A model generated the notes under the pieces. The model did no database searches and was not told where the DNA came from. It was given only the letters and a program-made list of their open reading frames with translations. Positions 35,086 through 44,200 of a stretch of 64,000 nucleotides of DNA are shown in pieces; the stretch's first letter is position 1, and every line of letters starts with the position of its first letter. Source of the DNA: Chloroflexaceae bacterium (lineage in GTDB: Bacteria; Chloroflexota; Chloroflexia; Chloroflexales; Chloroflexaceae); the NCBI GenBank assembly GCA_025057155.1, contig JANWYD010000010.1, positions 1-64,000 on the forward strand, written 5' to 3'. Position numbers and translations under genes: made by a program.

Positions 35086-35938
35086 GCTCTATTTCAGATT
35101 GCCGATTTTGGATTGTGGATTGGGCGCGGCGCATCGCGGAGGCGTTCAGCGCCGTGTTGGCGCTCGAACAGGGCCTCCGGCGCCGCGCGAAGAGCCTGCT
35201 CGGCCGTTCCCTGACGCAGGGCTCTGGTCGGATGGAACCGGGCGCGCCATGTTGCTCATCTCGTCGCAGTATAGCAGCGTCGCCCCGGGCGCCCGGTTAA
35301 TCTATGGCTGCCGCCGGGTGGTGAAATGGCGACCATTCTCTGATACGCCTGGAACAAAGTATCGCGGCTCCTGGGAGGGCCTGGCCATCCCGGACCCTCA
35401 TCAGGTCGGGGCGCTGTTCCTCCCCCTCCCTCCTCTCAGGTGCAGGGTTTTTGAGCGAGAAGGGGTTTTCGGCATTCCAATGCGCTTGCGGTCCTCACCC
35501 CCCCGCACCCCTCTCCCGCGAGCGGGAGAGGGGGGAGTTGGGCGCCCCAATGCCCTGGATGGCGCATGCGACGCGAGGATGGGCCGGAAAACCCTGCACC
35601 TGAGAACCCCCTCCCTCTCCACGGCAGGTGGAGAGGGAGGGAGTCGGGGGGAGGGTGAGGACCACATACCCCTTCCTCTGGCGCCTTGCCTGGGCTAGAA
35701 TGGAAGTGGTCCGGGCCGTCTCCCGTCGGCGCCCGGTCAGTGCAGGCTCGTAGAAGTTCACCAATACGTCTCCAGTAACTAGAGGCGCCGCAGCCAATCT
35801 GCAGGCAAAACATCGGACAATAGGGTTTCTCGGAAAGATTGATCCGCACCGATGGCGGCACGAGCGCCGCGGACCACGCGGCTCGGTGTTCTAAGTGGAT
35901 CAAGCATTCCGGTCAGCGCTCTAGCTATCGAGGACTGT
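35086..35938. other. Long repeat-rich intergenic region
   Basis: This 853-bp divergent gap holds ATTTTGGATT words (35095-35120), a GGGAGGGC/GCCATCCC hairpin (35372-35390), family A copy A3 and a CCCTCTCCAC hairpin just beyond it. I find no supported gene. Any promoter for the rightward gene would lie after 35700. Confidence 0.5.
35435..35604. repeat. Family A palindromic element, copy A3 (inverted)
   Basis: 170 bp in the opposite orientation to A1 and A2: CTCAGGTGCAGGGTTTTT at one end, GGAAAACCCTGCACCTGAG at the other. Confidence 0.8.
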
Positions 35939-37198
35939 ATGCCCTTTCTCTATCGCGCCATCGGGCTGGGTTTCCTCGCCTGCTGCCTCCTTGCCCTGGC
36001 GCTCAAATTGCTGGTGCCATTGCCCGCGCCGCTTGGCTACGCCCCGCTTGATCTGGGCCTCGGCCCGCGGATCACGCCGGTCGAGGTGGTGATCTGGTAT
36101 GGCACCGAGAAGGAAGCCTGGCTGGAAGAGGCTGCGCGCCGCTTCCAGGCCCGCGGCGAAACTATCGGTGTCCGCCCCATTACCGTTCGTCTGATAGGCA
36201 TGGGTTCGCGCGAGATCGCCGAGCGAGCGGCTCGCCAGGACTGGAGCGTCGCCCCCCGCCCGGTGGTGGTCAGCCCTGCCAGCAGCCTCTGGACCGATAC
36301 CCTCGCCAGCGAGTGGGCCGCCCGTAACCGCGCGAGCATCATCGCCGGCGAGGCCACGCCCCTGGCCCTGACCCCGCTGGTCGCCGTGGCCTGGGAGCAG
36401 CGCGCCCGCCTGCTCTGGCCTGACAGCGCCGCCAATTTCTGGAACGACCTCCATGATGCCATCGCCAACGAGGGAGGCTGGAGCGCCGTGGCCGAGGCCC
36501 GCGGCTTTGGCCCCGACACTCGCGAAGGGCAACAGGCGCAACGCTGGGGTCCGGTGAAGCTTGGCCATACCTCGCCGCTCACCTCGAACAGCGGCACGCA
36601 GACCCTCGTGCTTATGGCCTATGCCTTCCACAACAAAACCGCCGGCCTGACCGTCGCCGATGTTGAGAATCCGAACTTCCTGACCTGGCTTGAGGAGATG
36701 GAGGTCGGCGTCTACGATCTCGGCTCGAGCACCGGTACGCTCATGCAGCAAATGGTGCAGCTCGGCCCGAGCAGCTACGACATCGTGATTGTCTACGAGA
36801 ACCTGGCCATTGAATACATGGCCGCCGGCGAGCAACGCTGGAACCAGCCCCTGCGCGTCTATTACCCTCCGGCAACCATCTTCAGCGACCATCCCTATGC
36901 GATTCTCGATGACCCGCTGACGACCAGCGAAGAGCGTGAAGCCGCCCGGCGCTTCCGCGACTTCCTCCTCCAGCGCCCGCAGCAGGAACTGGCCCTCCAG
37001 TACGGCTTTCGCCCCATTGATCCGGATGTCGTCCCCGGCGGCAACGACGCTGCCAACCCGTTCGCGCGCTACGCCAGCCGCGGCATCAGCCTGGACATCG
37101 CCGCCCAGGTCGAGTCGCCCTCGGCCGACGTGCTGGCGGCTCTGCTCAATGCCTGGGACCGGCGCATCCGCCCCCTGGCGCCTGCCGCGAGACCTTGA
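35939..37198 (+). CDS. Membrane-anchored periplasmic binding-type protein
   Basis: 419 residues. An N-terminal uncleaved helix or signal (AIGLGFLACCLLALALKLLV) is followed by an extracellular solute-binding fold: VVIWYGTEKEAWLEEAARRF, SPASSLWTDTLASEWA, GHTSPLTSNSGTQTLVLMAY and SSYDIVIVYENLAIEYM. It resembles binding proteins of the ABC type used outside transport, often beside von Willebrand-domain genes; no permease is adjacent. A coiled-coil membrane protein is encoded 135 bp downstream on the same strand. I chose the ATG at 35939 because it starts the hydrophobic signal. Ligand unknown. Confidence 0.7.
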   Translation: MPFLYRAIGLGFLACCLLALALKLLVPLPAPLGYAPLDLGLGPRITPVEVVIWYGTEKEAWLEEAARRFQARGETIGVRPITVRLIGMGSREIAERAARQDWSVAPRPVVVSPASSLWTDTLASEWAARNRASIIAGEATPLALTPLVAVAWEQRARLLWPDSAANFWNDLHDAIANEGGWSAVAEARGFGPDTREGQQAQRWGPVKLGHTSPLTSNSGTQTLVLMAYAFHNKTAGLTVADVENPNFLTWLEEMEVGVYDLGSSTGTLMQQMVQLGPSSYDIVIVYENLAIEYMAAGEQRWNQPLRVYYPPATIFSDHPYAILDDPLTTSEEREAARRFRDFLLQRPQQELALQYGFRPIDPDVVPGGNDAANPFARYASRGISLDIAAQVESPSADVLAALLNAWDRRIRPLAPAARP

Positions 37199-37333
37199 GG
37201 TGATGGTAGATGATGAAGCTTCCGGTGACGCAAGGCTGCAAAGACGCAACATGTTCGTAGTACTGATTGCGATGCTCTACGTCTCCGCGCCGTTGCGTCA
37301 CACTATCTGAAGAAATGCTCTAGAGGAACGCCA

Positions 37334-38071
37334 ATGCGCAATCCTTACGCCTACACCGCCCGGCAACCTCTCGCGCTGATGGTGTTGCTCGCCGCTATCG
37401 CCGCCGGCCTGTTGCTCTACTGGTGGCTCCTGCCCCTCGGCCTGCTGGCCTACGGCGCCATGGTTGTCATCGGCGGGCGTAGCCCTGTGGTGATCGCCGC
37501 CAGCCAGCGCCCCGTGCGGCCCCGCCTGCACAGCGCCACCTTCCGCGACCAGCTCAACGCTATCGAACGCTCGCAGCGCGAGATCGAGCGCGCCGTGGCC
37601 CGGGCCAGCCCGCCCCTGGCCAGCCTGCTCGCCCGCATCACCACCCAGACCGGCGATCTCGTCGAGCAGGCTTACGCCCTGGCCGACCGCGGTCAGGTGA
37701 TCGAAACCTATCTGACGCAGATCAAGCCCGAAGCGCTGCAGGACCGCATCACCAAAATCAACTGGCAGATCTCCAGCGCCAGCGACCCCTTCACCCGCCA
37801 GCAACTCGAAGAGACCCGCGCTGCGCTTCTGGAAAAGCAACGCAATGCCAGCGACCTGACGACCTACATCGGACGCATCAAGGCCCAGCTCGAGCACATC
37901 CACGCCAGTCTCGACAACGTTCTGGCCGAAACGGTGCGCCTGAGTACTGCTGATGTGGTCAGCGCCAGCCCTGCGACCAACGAGGTCGCCCAGCGCCTGG
38001 CCGACCTCAAGAGCGATATGGACACGTTCCAGCGCGTCCTCGATAACGCCGTGGCCAGCGCAACCCCATGA
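37334..38071 (+). CDS. Membrane protein with cytoplasmic coiled coil
   Basis: 245 residues: two adjacent membrane helices (LALMVLLAAIAAGLLLYWWL, PLGLLAYGAMVVIGG) and then a long helical region with heptad patterning (QLNAIERSQREIERAVARA, QQLEETRAALLEKQRNASDL, IGRIKAQLEHIHASLDNVL). I do not recognise the family. The gap to the upstream binding-type gene contains GACGCAAGG words of a dispersed repeat, so co-transcription is possible but not certain. The ATG at 37334 begins the protein. Confidence 0.65.
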   Translation: MRNPYAYTARQPLALMVLLAAIAAGLLLYWWLLPLGLLAYGAMVVIGGRSPVVIAASQRPVRPRLHSATFRDQLNAIERSQREIERAVARASPPLASLLARITTQTGDLVEQAYALADRGQVIETYLTQIKPEALQDRITKINWQISSASDPFTRQQLEETRAALLEKQRNASDLTTYIGRIKAQLEHIHASLDNVLAETVRLSTADVVSASPATNEVAQRLADLKSDMDTFQRVLDNAVASATP

Positions 38072-38112
38072 GCAGTCTATAAATAACAATATGGTTTTTT
38101 GCTAAGCTACGT

Positions 38113-38425
38113 TGTCTGGAAACAAAGTCGTTCGCCAAACCCCCACCCCCTCCCTAACCCTCCCCCGCTGGGGGAGGGGGGCTGGCTCCTCTCTAACGGC
38201 GGGGAGGCTTTCTCAGGTGTAGGGTTTTCCGGCGCATGCTCGCGTCGCATGCGCCATCCGGGGCATTGGGACGCCCAACTCCCCCCGCTCCCGCGCGCGG
38301 GAGCGGGGAGCGGGGACGGTGAGGATTGCAAGCGCATTGGAATGCCGAAAATCGCTTCTGGCTCGAAAAACCCTACACCTGAGACGGGGGGAGGCTGGGA
38401 GTGGGGCGGAAATGCCGGGAAACTT
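38113..38425. repeat. Family B element (B3) interrupted by family A
   Basis: Degenerate B ends (GTCTGGAAACAAAGTCG on the left, GGGAAACTTA on the right) and the B core CCCTCCCCCGCTGGGGGAGG are split by family A copy A4. Heptamer words (ATCCAAAATCCC) follow at 38586. The gap 38072-38626 holds no gene. Confidence 0.65.
38212..38383. repeat. Family A palindromic element, copy A4
   Basis: 172 bp from CTCAGGTGTAGGGTTTTCC to AAAAACCCTACACCTGAG, inside a family B copy. Confidence 0.8.
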
Positions 38426-38626
38426 AGAGGTGCGTGTGGCCCTTCTCGCCTGCATTGAACCGAGGTTTCCCGATCACCGCGACCGCCAGGACGCAATAGC
38501 CGGGGGGCCGGCATCACTGCCACGAACCCGTTGCGCCTTCGCACCTTTGTGTCAACCGTTCGAAGAAACGCTCTAGAATAGCCTTCAATCCAAAATCCCA
38601 AACCCAAAATCCTAAATCGTATAACA

Positions 38627-40228
38627 CTACCGCCGTCGCGCGAAGTAACTCGTCTCCTCATCCGCGAAGCGCAGCTCCCACTCCTGCGGGCGCGCCCGCG
38701 CCCAGTCCACGAGCGGTTCCTGCTCGGTATTGCTCAGCAGCAGCCCGTCCACGGCATAGGCGGCCAGCAGCCGTTCCACCTCCAGACCGCTGTTGAGCAG
38801 TTGGTAGTCGCGCCACTGCTCAAGCGGATACAACTCGATCCGCGGGTCGGCCCACACTGGCTGCTCGGGCGCCGCCCAGATCAGGTAACTGCCGTAGCTC
38901 ATGGCGTGGAACAGCCGCGCCGGGCGCTGCAGGTCGCCGCGCAGACGCTCCACTGCCGCCACGGGCGTCTGCGGGTCAATCAGGGCGCCCAGTTGCGGCG
39001 GCAGACCCAGGGATGGCTTGACCCACGGCAGGGCCAGCGCCAGCATCAAGGCGATGACACCCGCCAGGGCCGCGTTCAGCGCCGGCAGCCCCTGGTACGC
39101 CCGGCGCGCCTGCCCCTCCCCGACGCGCCAGGCCGCCAGTTGGACCACCAGCAGCGGCGTGGCCGCCGCAGCGAACCAGATATTGTTGCGCACCGCGCTG
39201 AGGGCCAGCCAGAGGAAGACCCCCGCCGTCAACAGATCCACCGGATCGGGCGTCCGGCGGGCATAGGCCAGGATCACCATCCCGGCCAGCAGAAAGAGGA
39301 AGAAGATCGCCCCGTTCGGGTCGCGGACGGTCGGCGGCGCCCACTCGGTGACCAGCCCGGTCACCTGCGAGCTGCTCAGGAGGTTGCGCACATAGCCGAG
39401 CACCTGCGCGCCGCCGGGGTTAAGCAGCCAGCTTGCGCCGGTGAGGGCGCCGGCCAGGACCAGGTGCCAGAGTGGCGGGCGGGCGGGCGGCGGAGTTCGC
39501 TCCAGCATGTCCTCGGCCCGACCAACCGGCCGGCTGGCCCAGGCCCGCGCTTCGGCCCGCTCAGCGAACCAGCGTCGCGCCGCTTCGCCCACGAACACCA
39601 GGGCGATCAGCGCCCCGCCAAGCACAAACGAGCCGTGCAGGTTCACCCACACCAGGCCAAAGAGCGGCAGGAGCAGCAACGGCCAGTAGAAGCGCGCCGG
39701 AGCGGCCCGGCTGCCGCGCAGATCCGGCAGGCGCCATGCGCTCAGCACGTAGAGCGAGGCGATGAACAACGGCAGCGCGTAGGTCTGCGGGCGCACGATC
39801 CAGTTGTCGAAGGAGGCCGGCATAGTGCCCAGGAGCAAAAACCCCGCGCTCAGCCGCACCGCTCCGCTGCGCCGCACACACAGGCGCAACAACAGGCCGT
39901 AGGCCAGCGCCAGCACCAGCGCCTGCACGATGATGATCAGCGGCACGCCGCCGAGCTGGTGCAGCGCGTAGAGGAACACCTGCGCCAGCCAGCTCTGATT
40001 GTAGAATGGCTCGCCGGCGCGGGTATACGAGAAGCTGTCAACCGTGGGAATCTGCCCGCTGCTGACGATCAGCCGGCCCGTGGCCATGTGCCACCAGAAG
40101 TCGTGAGGTGGAATGGGCGTCAACAGGGCCCGCAGGGCGACAAACGCCACTGCCGCGAACAACCACACCTGGTCGAGACTCAGCCCTGCCAGCGCCGCTT
40201 TGCCCTGTTGTCCGGCCACGATCCTCAT
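38627..40228 (-). CDS. Polytopic membrane protein, glycosyltransferase-like
   Basis: A 533-residue protein with about 11 membrane helices and a soluble C-terminal domain. An early loop carries PPHDFWWHMATGRLI, and a C-terminal segment reads VWADPRIELYPLEQWRDYQL. Both motifs recur in the tandem paralogue upstream (40225-41781). The Asp-rich first loop and topology suggest a GT-C-type lipid-linked sugar transferase, but the assignment is uncertain. Its ATG (40228) overlaps the stop of the paralogue as ATGA, so the pair is one translationally coupled operon. Confidence 0.7.
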   Translation of the reverse strand: MRIVAGQQGKAALAGLSLDQVWLFAAVAFVALRALLTPIPPHDFWWHMATGRLIVSSGQIPTVDSFSYTRAGEPFYNQSWLAQVFLYALHQLGGVPLIIIVQALVLALAYGLLLRLCVRRSGAVRLSAGFLLLGTMPASFDNWIVRPQTYALPLFIASLYVLSAWRLPDLRGSRAAPARFYWPLLLLPLFGLVWVNLHGSFVLGGALIALVFVGEAARRWFAERAEARAWASRPVGRAEDMLERTPPPARPPLWHLVLAGALTGASWLLNPGGAQVLGYVRNLLSSSQVTGLVTEWAPPTVRDPNGAIFFLFLLAGMVILAYARRTPDPVDLLTAGVFLWLALSAVRNNIWFAAAATPLLVVQLAAWRVGEGQARRAYQGLPALNAALAGVIALMLALALPWVKPSLGLPPQLGALIDPQTPVAAVERLRGDLQRPARLFHAMSYGSYLIWAAPEQPVWADPRIELYPLEQWRDYQLLNSGLEVERLLAAYAVDGLLLSNTEQEPLVDWARARPQEWELRFADEETSYFARRR

Positions 40229-41781
40229 CGGCGCCACACCTCGGTGCGACCGTCGGCGTAGGTGCGCTGCCAGCCGGGGAGGGCCGGCAGCGTCCGGGCC
40301 AGTTCCGGTTGCAGTTCTCTGTCAATCACCGCGCAGGCGATGGCGTATCGGTCAAAAAAGCCGGCCACGTCGCGTCCCTCGCTTACTGCGCGGTACTCCT
40401 GCCATAACTCCAGGGGGAACAACTCCACCCGCGGATCGATGAAATGCTGCGCTGCAGGGTAGAGCGCCCAGGCCATGTACGAGCCGTAGCCCATCTCGTT
40501 GAAGATCCGTCCCTCGCAGGGCGCCGCCAGCAGATGCTCTACCGCGCCGACCGGCGTCTCGGTAGTGAAGAGCAGCGGCGCGCCGGGCATCTCCACAAAC
40601 AGATCACGGTAGGTCTGCGGCAGGTTAAGCAACGGCTTGCTCCAGGGTTGCACCGCTGCCACCAGGGCCAGCAAGCCGAGCGCGACGGCCAGATTGGCCG
40701 CGCCGCCCGCGCCCCGCTCGCGCGGCGAGGGCCGCACCGCCCCGAAAACCGGACGCGGCGCCGCCAGAGCCTGCGCGGCGATCGGCATCGCCACCATGCC
40801 CCACCAGATAACGTAGCGCATCCCAACGAAAGCCTGCCATCCCAGCCCGCAAACCAGCAGCACCTCGGTGATGCTCGGGCGGCGGCGGGCGAAGGCAAAG
40901 GCGGCGATCACCCCCAGCACGCCCAGGTAAAATGCCGCGCCGGCCACGCTCCGGGGCGTCGGCGATTGCCACTCGCCGATCAACTGCTGGCTGGGAGCAT
41001 TGCCGAGCATATCGCGCACGTAGCCAAACACCCCCGGTCCGAGGGGGTTGAGCAGCGTCGCCGCCAGCATCGCCGCCGCCGCTATGCCGAGGGCGCGCAG
41101 GCGCGACCACGGCAGCGCCCGCGGCTGCCGCAGCGCCCGGCGCAGGGTCTCGCCGACCAGGAAGGCGCCTGTTACTAGCAGGCCCAGCACAAAGGCCCCG
41201 TGCAGGTTCACCCACAGCGCCATAATCAGTGGCAGCGCCGTCAGCCAGCGGGGGGCCAGGCGCCCCTCGGCGTAGCGGCTCAGCAGCATGAATACCGCCA
41301 TGAAGGGCAGCCACGACCAGATCTGGGTGCGCAGCAACACATTGTTGATCGCCATCGTCGCCGCGACGAAGACCGCCAGCGCCGCCAGCCGCCACGACCC
41401 GCTACGCAGTCGCGCCTCGACCGCCACCAGGGTAAAGACCGCCGCGCCAAGCAGATTGCGCGCGAATACGACCAGCGGAAAGCCGCCCAGGCGATACAAC
41501 TGGTAGAACAACCACTCCCCCAGCCAGCTCTGGTAGACATACGGATGATCAGCCGGCAGTGTCCAGGCGAAGAGATTGGTGGTGGGGATGCCACTGGTCG
41601 CGATCAGCTCGCCGGCCTTGAGGTGCCACCAGAAATCGTTGGGCGAGGTGGGCACCAGGCTGATGCAGGCCGCAATCACGCTCAGCGACAGGAGCGCCCA
41701 CAGATGCTCAAGGCGCACAGCGGGCAGGGCGCGGGGTGTTGCTCGCGAGGCGGTGAGATCGGCCGCTGCATTCGTTTCCAT
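40225..41781 (-). CDS. Polytopic membrane protein, paralogue of the downstream gene
   Basis: 518 residues, about 11 helices. The first loop has SPNDFWWHLKAGELI, the C-terminal part HFIDPRVELFPLELWQEYRA, both shared with the 38627-40228 protein. The membrane region (LRALGIAAAAMLAATLLNPL) and the soluble tail suggest the same GT-C-like architecture. It is transcribed divergently from a dolichol-phosphate-mannose-synthase-like gene, which would supply lipid-linked sugar; a joint role in surface glycan or glycoprotein assembly is inferred. First gene of the two-gene operon. The start at ATG 41781 is reasonable. Confidence 0.7.
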   Translation of the reverse strand: METNAAADLTASRATPRALPAVRLEHLWALLSLSVIAACISLVPTSPNDFWWHLKAGELIATSGIPTTNLFAWTLPADHPYVYQSWLGEWLFYQLYRLGGFPLVVFARNLLGAAVFTLVAVEARLRSGSWRLAALAVFVAATMAINNVLLRTQIWSWLPFMAVFMLLSRYAEGRLAPRWLTALPLIMALWVNLHGAFVLGLLVTGAFLVGETLRRALRQPRALPWSRLRALGIAAAAMLAATLLNPLGPGVFGYVRDMLGNAPSQQLIGEWQSPTPRSVAGAAFYLGVLGVIAAFAFARRRPSITEVLLVCGLGWQAFVGMRYVIWWGMVAMPIAAQALAAPRPVFGAVRPSPRERGAGGAANLAVALGLLALVAAVQPWSKPLLNLPQTYRDLFVEMPGAPLLFTTETPVGAVEHLLAAPCEGRIFNEMGYGSYMAWALYPAAQHFIDPRVELFPLELWQEYRAVSEGRDVAGFFDRYAIACAVIDRELQPELARTLPALPGWQRTYADGRTEVWRR

Positions 41782-41826
41782 AACGGTTTCCGTTCGTTTG
41801 CGCGCCTTCTGGTACGTGCACGAGGG

Positions 41827-41832
41827 TATAAT
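41827..41832 (+). promoter_or_regulatory. -10 box (TATAAT) of the glycosyltransferase gene
   Basis: Perfect TATAAT 28 bp before the ATG at 41860, in the short divergent gap. No clear -35 box. Confidence 0.45.
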
Positions 41833-41859
41833 AGCATCTGCCTGTTACGGGCGCGCCCG

Positions 41860-42669
41860 ATGCCTGAGGCTGCCAGCGTTGCCGCCATTTTCCAAAGCGA
41901 GGCTCCAGCCCCTATGCTTACAGTACCAGCCGGCCGTCAACTCTCCTTCCATCCTCCTCCCGCCGTCGCCGATTGCACGGTGGTCGTGCCAACCTACAAC
42001 GAGGCGGAGAACATCATCCAGTTGATCCACCTCCTGCTGGAAGATCCGCGCTGCCGGGTGCTAGTGGTGGACGATGCCTCGCCCGACGGCACCGGGGCGC
42101 TGGTGGCCGACCTGGCCCGTGCCGAGCCGAGGGTGGGATTGCTGGCGCGTCCGGGCAAACTGGGGCTTGGCACGGCCTACATCGCCGGCTTCCAGCGCGC
42201 CCTGGCCGAAGGGGCCGAATACATTTTCGAGATGGACGCCGACTTCTCCCACGATCCGCGCTATCTGCCCGAGTTGCGCGCCGCCGCCGAAAACGGCGCC
42301 GACCTGGTCATCGGCTCGCGCTACGTACCCGGCGGCGGAACCGCCGACTGGGGCCTGGCACGCCGCATCATCAGCCGCGGCGGCAATCTCTACGCCGGCC
42401 TGATCCTGTCGCTTCCCGTCGCCGACGCTACCGGCGGCTTCCGCTGCTATCGCCGCCGCGTGCTTGAACAGCTCGATCTTACTGCCGTCCGCTCGAATGG
42501 CTACGCCTTTCAGATCGAGATGGCCTACCGCGCCTACCGGGCCGGGTTTCGCATCGCCGAGGTGCCAATCATCTTCCCCGACCGGCGCGTGGGCCGCTCG
42601 AAGATGTCGCGCCGCATCGTCATTGAGGCCCTGATCAACGTCTGGAAGTTGCGCCTGGGTCTGATCTGA
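41860..42669 (+). CDS. Polyprenol-phosphate mannosyltransferase-like GT2 enzyme
   Basis: A 269-residue family 2 glycosyltransferase of the DPM1 type, without C-terminal membrane helices. Motifs: CTVVVPTYNEAENIIQLIHL, VLVVDDASPDGTGA, FEMDADFSHDPRYLPEL (catalytic DAD), GSRYVPGGGTADWGLARRII and FPDRRVGRSKMS. It transfers mannose or another sugar from a nucleotide donor to polyprenol phosphate at the inner membrane face. The product could feed the two GT-C-like proteins encoded divergently. I chose the ATG at 41860; a second ATG at 41914 would drop a variable N-terminus. Confidence 0.88.
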   Translation: MPEAASVAAIFQSEAPAPMLTVPAGRQLSFHPPPAVADCTVVVPTYNEAENIIQLIHLLLEDPRCRVLVVDDASPDGTGALVADLARAEPRVGLLARPGKLGLGTAYIAGFQRALAEGAEYIFEMDADFSHDPRYLPELRAAAENGADLVIGSRYVPGGGTADWGLARRIISRGGNLYAGLILSLPVADATGGFRCYRRRVLEQLDLTAVRSNGYAFQIEMAYRAYRAGFRIAEVPIIFPDRRVGRSKMSRRIVIEALINVWKLRLGLI

Positions 42670-42683
42670 AGGGATAAGGAGTT

Positions 42684-42985
42684 TGTGGACCAAGTTTTTC
42701 GCTAAACCTCCACCCTCTCACCAACCTTCCCCCGCCGGGGGAGAGCGCCCGGCGCCTCTCCCAACAGGGGGAGGGGGGAGGTTCTCAGGTGCAGGGTTTT
42801 CCGGCGCATCCTCGCGTCGCATGCGCCATCCGGGGCATTGGGACGCCCAGCTCCTCCCTCTCCCGCTTGCGGGAGAGGCGGGCAGGAGGGTGAGGGGCGT
42901 AAGCGCGCTGGAATGCCGAAAACCCCTTCTCGCTCAAAAACCCCACACCTGAGAGGAGGGCGGAGTGGCAGAAATGCAGGAGGCG
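42684..42985. repeat. Family B element (B4) interrupted by family A
   Basis: A degenerate B left end (GTTTGTGGACCAAGTTTTTC) and the core CCTTCCCCCGCCGGGGGAG are split by A5 at 42784-42953; the right end is poorly preserved (GGCAGAAATGCAGG). Confidence 0.55.
42784..42953. repeat. Family A palindromic element, copy A5
   Basis: 170 bp from CTCAGGTGCAGGGTTTTCC to AAAAACCCCACACCTGAG, inside a family B copy. The gap 42670-43037 holds no gene. Confidence 0.8.
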
Positions 42986-43037
42986 CAGCCTCCAAACTGC
43001 AAGCCAGGTTTGAATCACTAACCTTCCGGAGGAACCA

Positions 43038-44102
43038 GTGACAGCCGAGATCGCTGAAAAAATTGACCAGTTCGTGAGCGCCTACCGCGAAGAACTCGAG
43101 CGCACGCGCCGCGAGGTGCAGGAAGTTGAGGTGCTGGTGCGTCAGAGCACCGGAGAAGTCGAGAAGCTCGGCCAGCGCGAGCTGGCGGTCTCGAACCGGC
43201 TGCGCGATCTGGAGGTCAACCTTGACCGCTACAGCAAGGAGGAGATCAAGAACTTTTACACCGCTGCACAGGAAGTGCAGATGCGCCTCCAGATCATGCG
43301 CGGCCAGCTCGAACAGATGCAACTGCGCCGCGATGCCTTGCGCGCCCGCCAGAACCAGTTGGCCGACGTGGTGGCGCTCCTGGAGGAGGTGCGCGACACC
43401 CTCAAGCGCGGTGCGACCTTCGCCTCCGATAACGGCCTGGATGCCGATTCAATGATCGCCAATATCATCCAGTCCCAGGAGAGCGAGCGCCTGCGCATCT
43501 CCCTCCAGATGCACGACGGACCGGCCCAGGCGATGAGCAACCTGGTGCTGCGGGCCGAGATCTGCCAGCGTCTGCTCGATCACGATCTGGAACAGGCCCG
43601 CGCCGAACTGAATGGTTTGAAGACGGCTATCAACACCACCCTCCAGGACACGCGCAAACTCATCTTCGACCTGCGTCCGATGACCCTGGACGATCTCGGT
43701 CTCATCCCGACTCTGCGCCGCTACGTGTCCCAGTTTGGCGAAAAGAGCGGCCTGGAGATCAACCTGCTGGTGCAGAGCCTGGAGCAGCGGCTGCCCAGCC
43801 ATTACGAGGTGACGATCTTCCGCTTCTTGCAAGAGGCGCTCAACAACGTCGCGCGCCATGCCAATGCCAACCAGGTGCGGGTGCTCCTCGACGGCTCGGG
43901 GAACACCTTGCAGATCCTGGTCGAAGATGATGGCAGCGGCTTCCACGTGAGCGAGACCCTCAACAACCTGAACGCTCGCCGGCACATGGGCATCGCCAGC
44001 ATGCGCCAGCAGATCGAGGTGCTGCTCCGCGGCGAGTTTGGCATTGAGAGCGCCATCGGACGCGGCACCCGGGTAGCGGCGACTATCCCGCTCCCTTCAT
44101 GA
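43038..44102 (+). CDS. DegS/NarL-type cytoplasmic sensor histidine kinase
   Basis: 354 residues with no membrane segment. The first 130 form a long coiled coil (YREELERTRREVQEVEVLVR, SNRLRDLEVNLDRY). The HisKA_3 dimerisation domain has SQESERLRISLQMHDGPAQA with the phospho-accepting His, then KLIFDLRPMTLDDLGLIPTL. The ATPase domain shows QEALNNVARHANA (N box), EDDGSGFHV (G1) and GIASMRQQIE. The layout matches DegS-type soluble kinases, which phosphorylate NarL/FixJ regulators. No response regulator gene is adjacent, so it is an orphan. The start is GTG 43038 after GGAGG. Confidence 0.88.
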   Translation: MTAEIAEKIDQFVSAYREELERTRREVQEVEVLVRQSTGEVEKLGQRELAVSNRLRDLEVNLDRYSKEEIKNFYTAAQEVQMRLQIMRGQLEQMQLRRDALRARQNQLADVVALLEEVRDTLKRGATFASDNGLDADSMIANIIQSQESERLRISLQMHDGPAQAMSNLVLRAEICQRLLDHDLEQARAELNGLKTAINTTLQDTRKLIFDLRPMTLDDLGLIPTLRRYVSQFGEKSGLEINLLVQSLEQRLPSHYEVTIFRFLQEALNNVARHANANQVRVLLDGSGNTLQILVEDDGSGFHVSETLNNLNARRHMGIASMRQQIEVLLRGEFGIESAIGRGTRVAATIPLPS

Positions 44103-44200
44103 CGGTTGCATACGCTGCATGCCCATCATCGCCAGCTCGCGCGAGGACGCCGCATGCGGCAATCCAAAAACCACAATCCCATATCCCCTGAGAGGCGCCT

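Noticed and set aside
41200-41859. Upstream extension of the glycosyltransferase frame
   Set aside because: It runs antisense through the membrane protein gene; the conserved enzyme starts after 41860.
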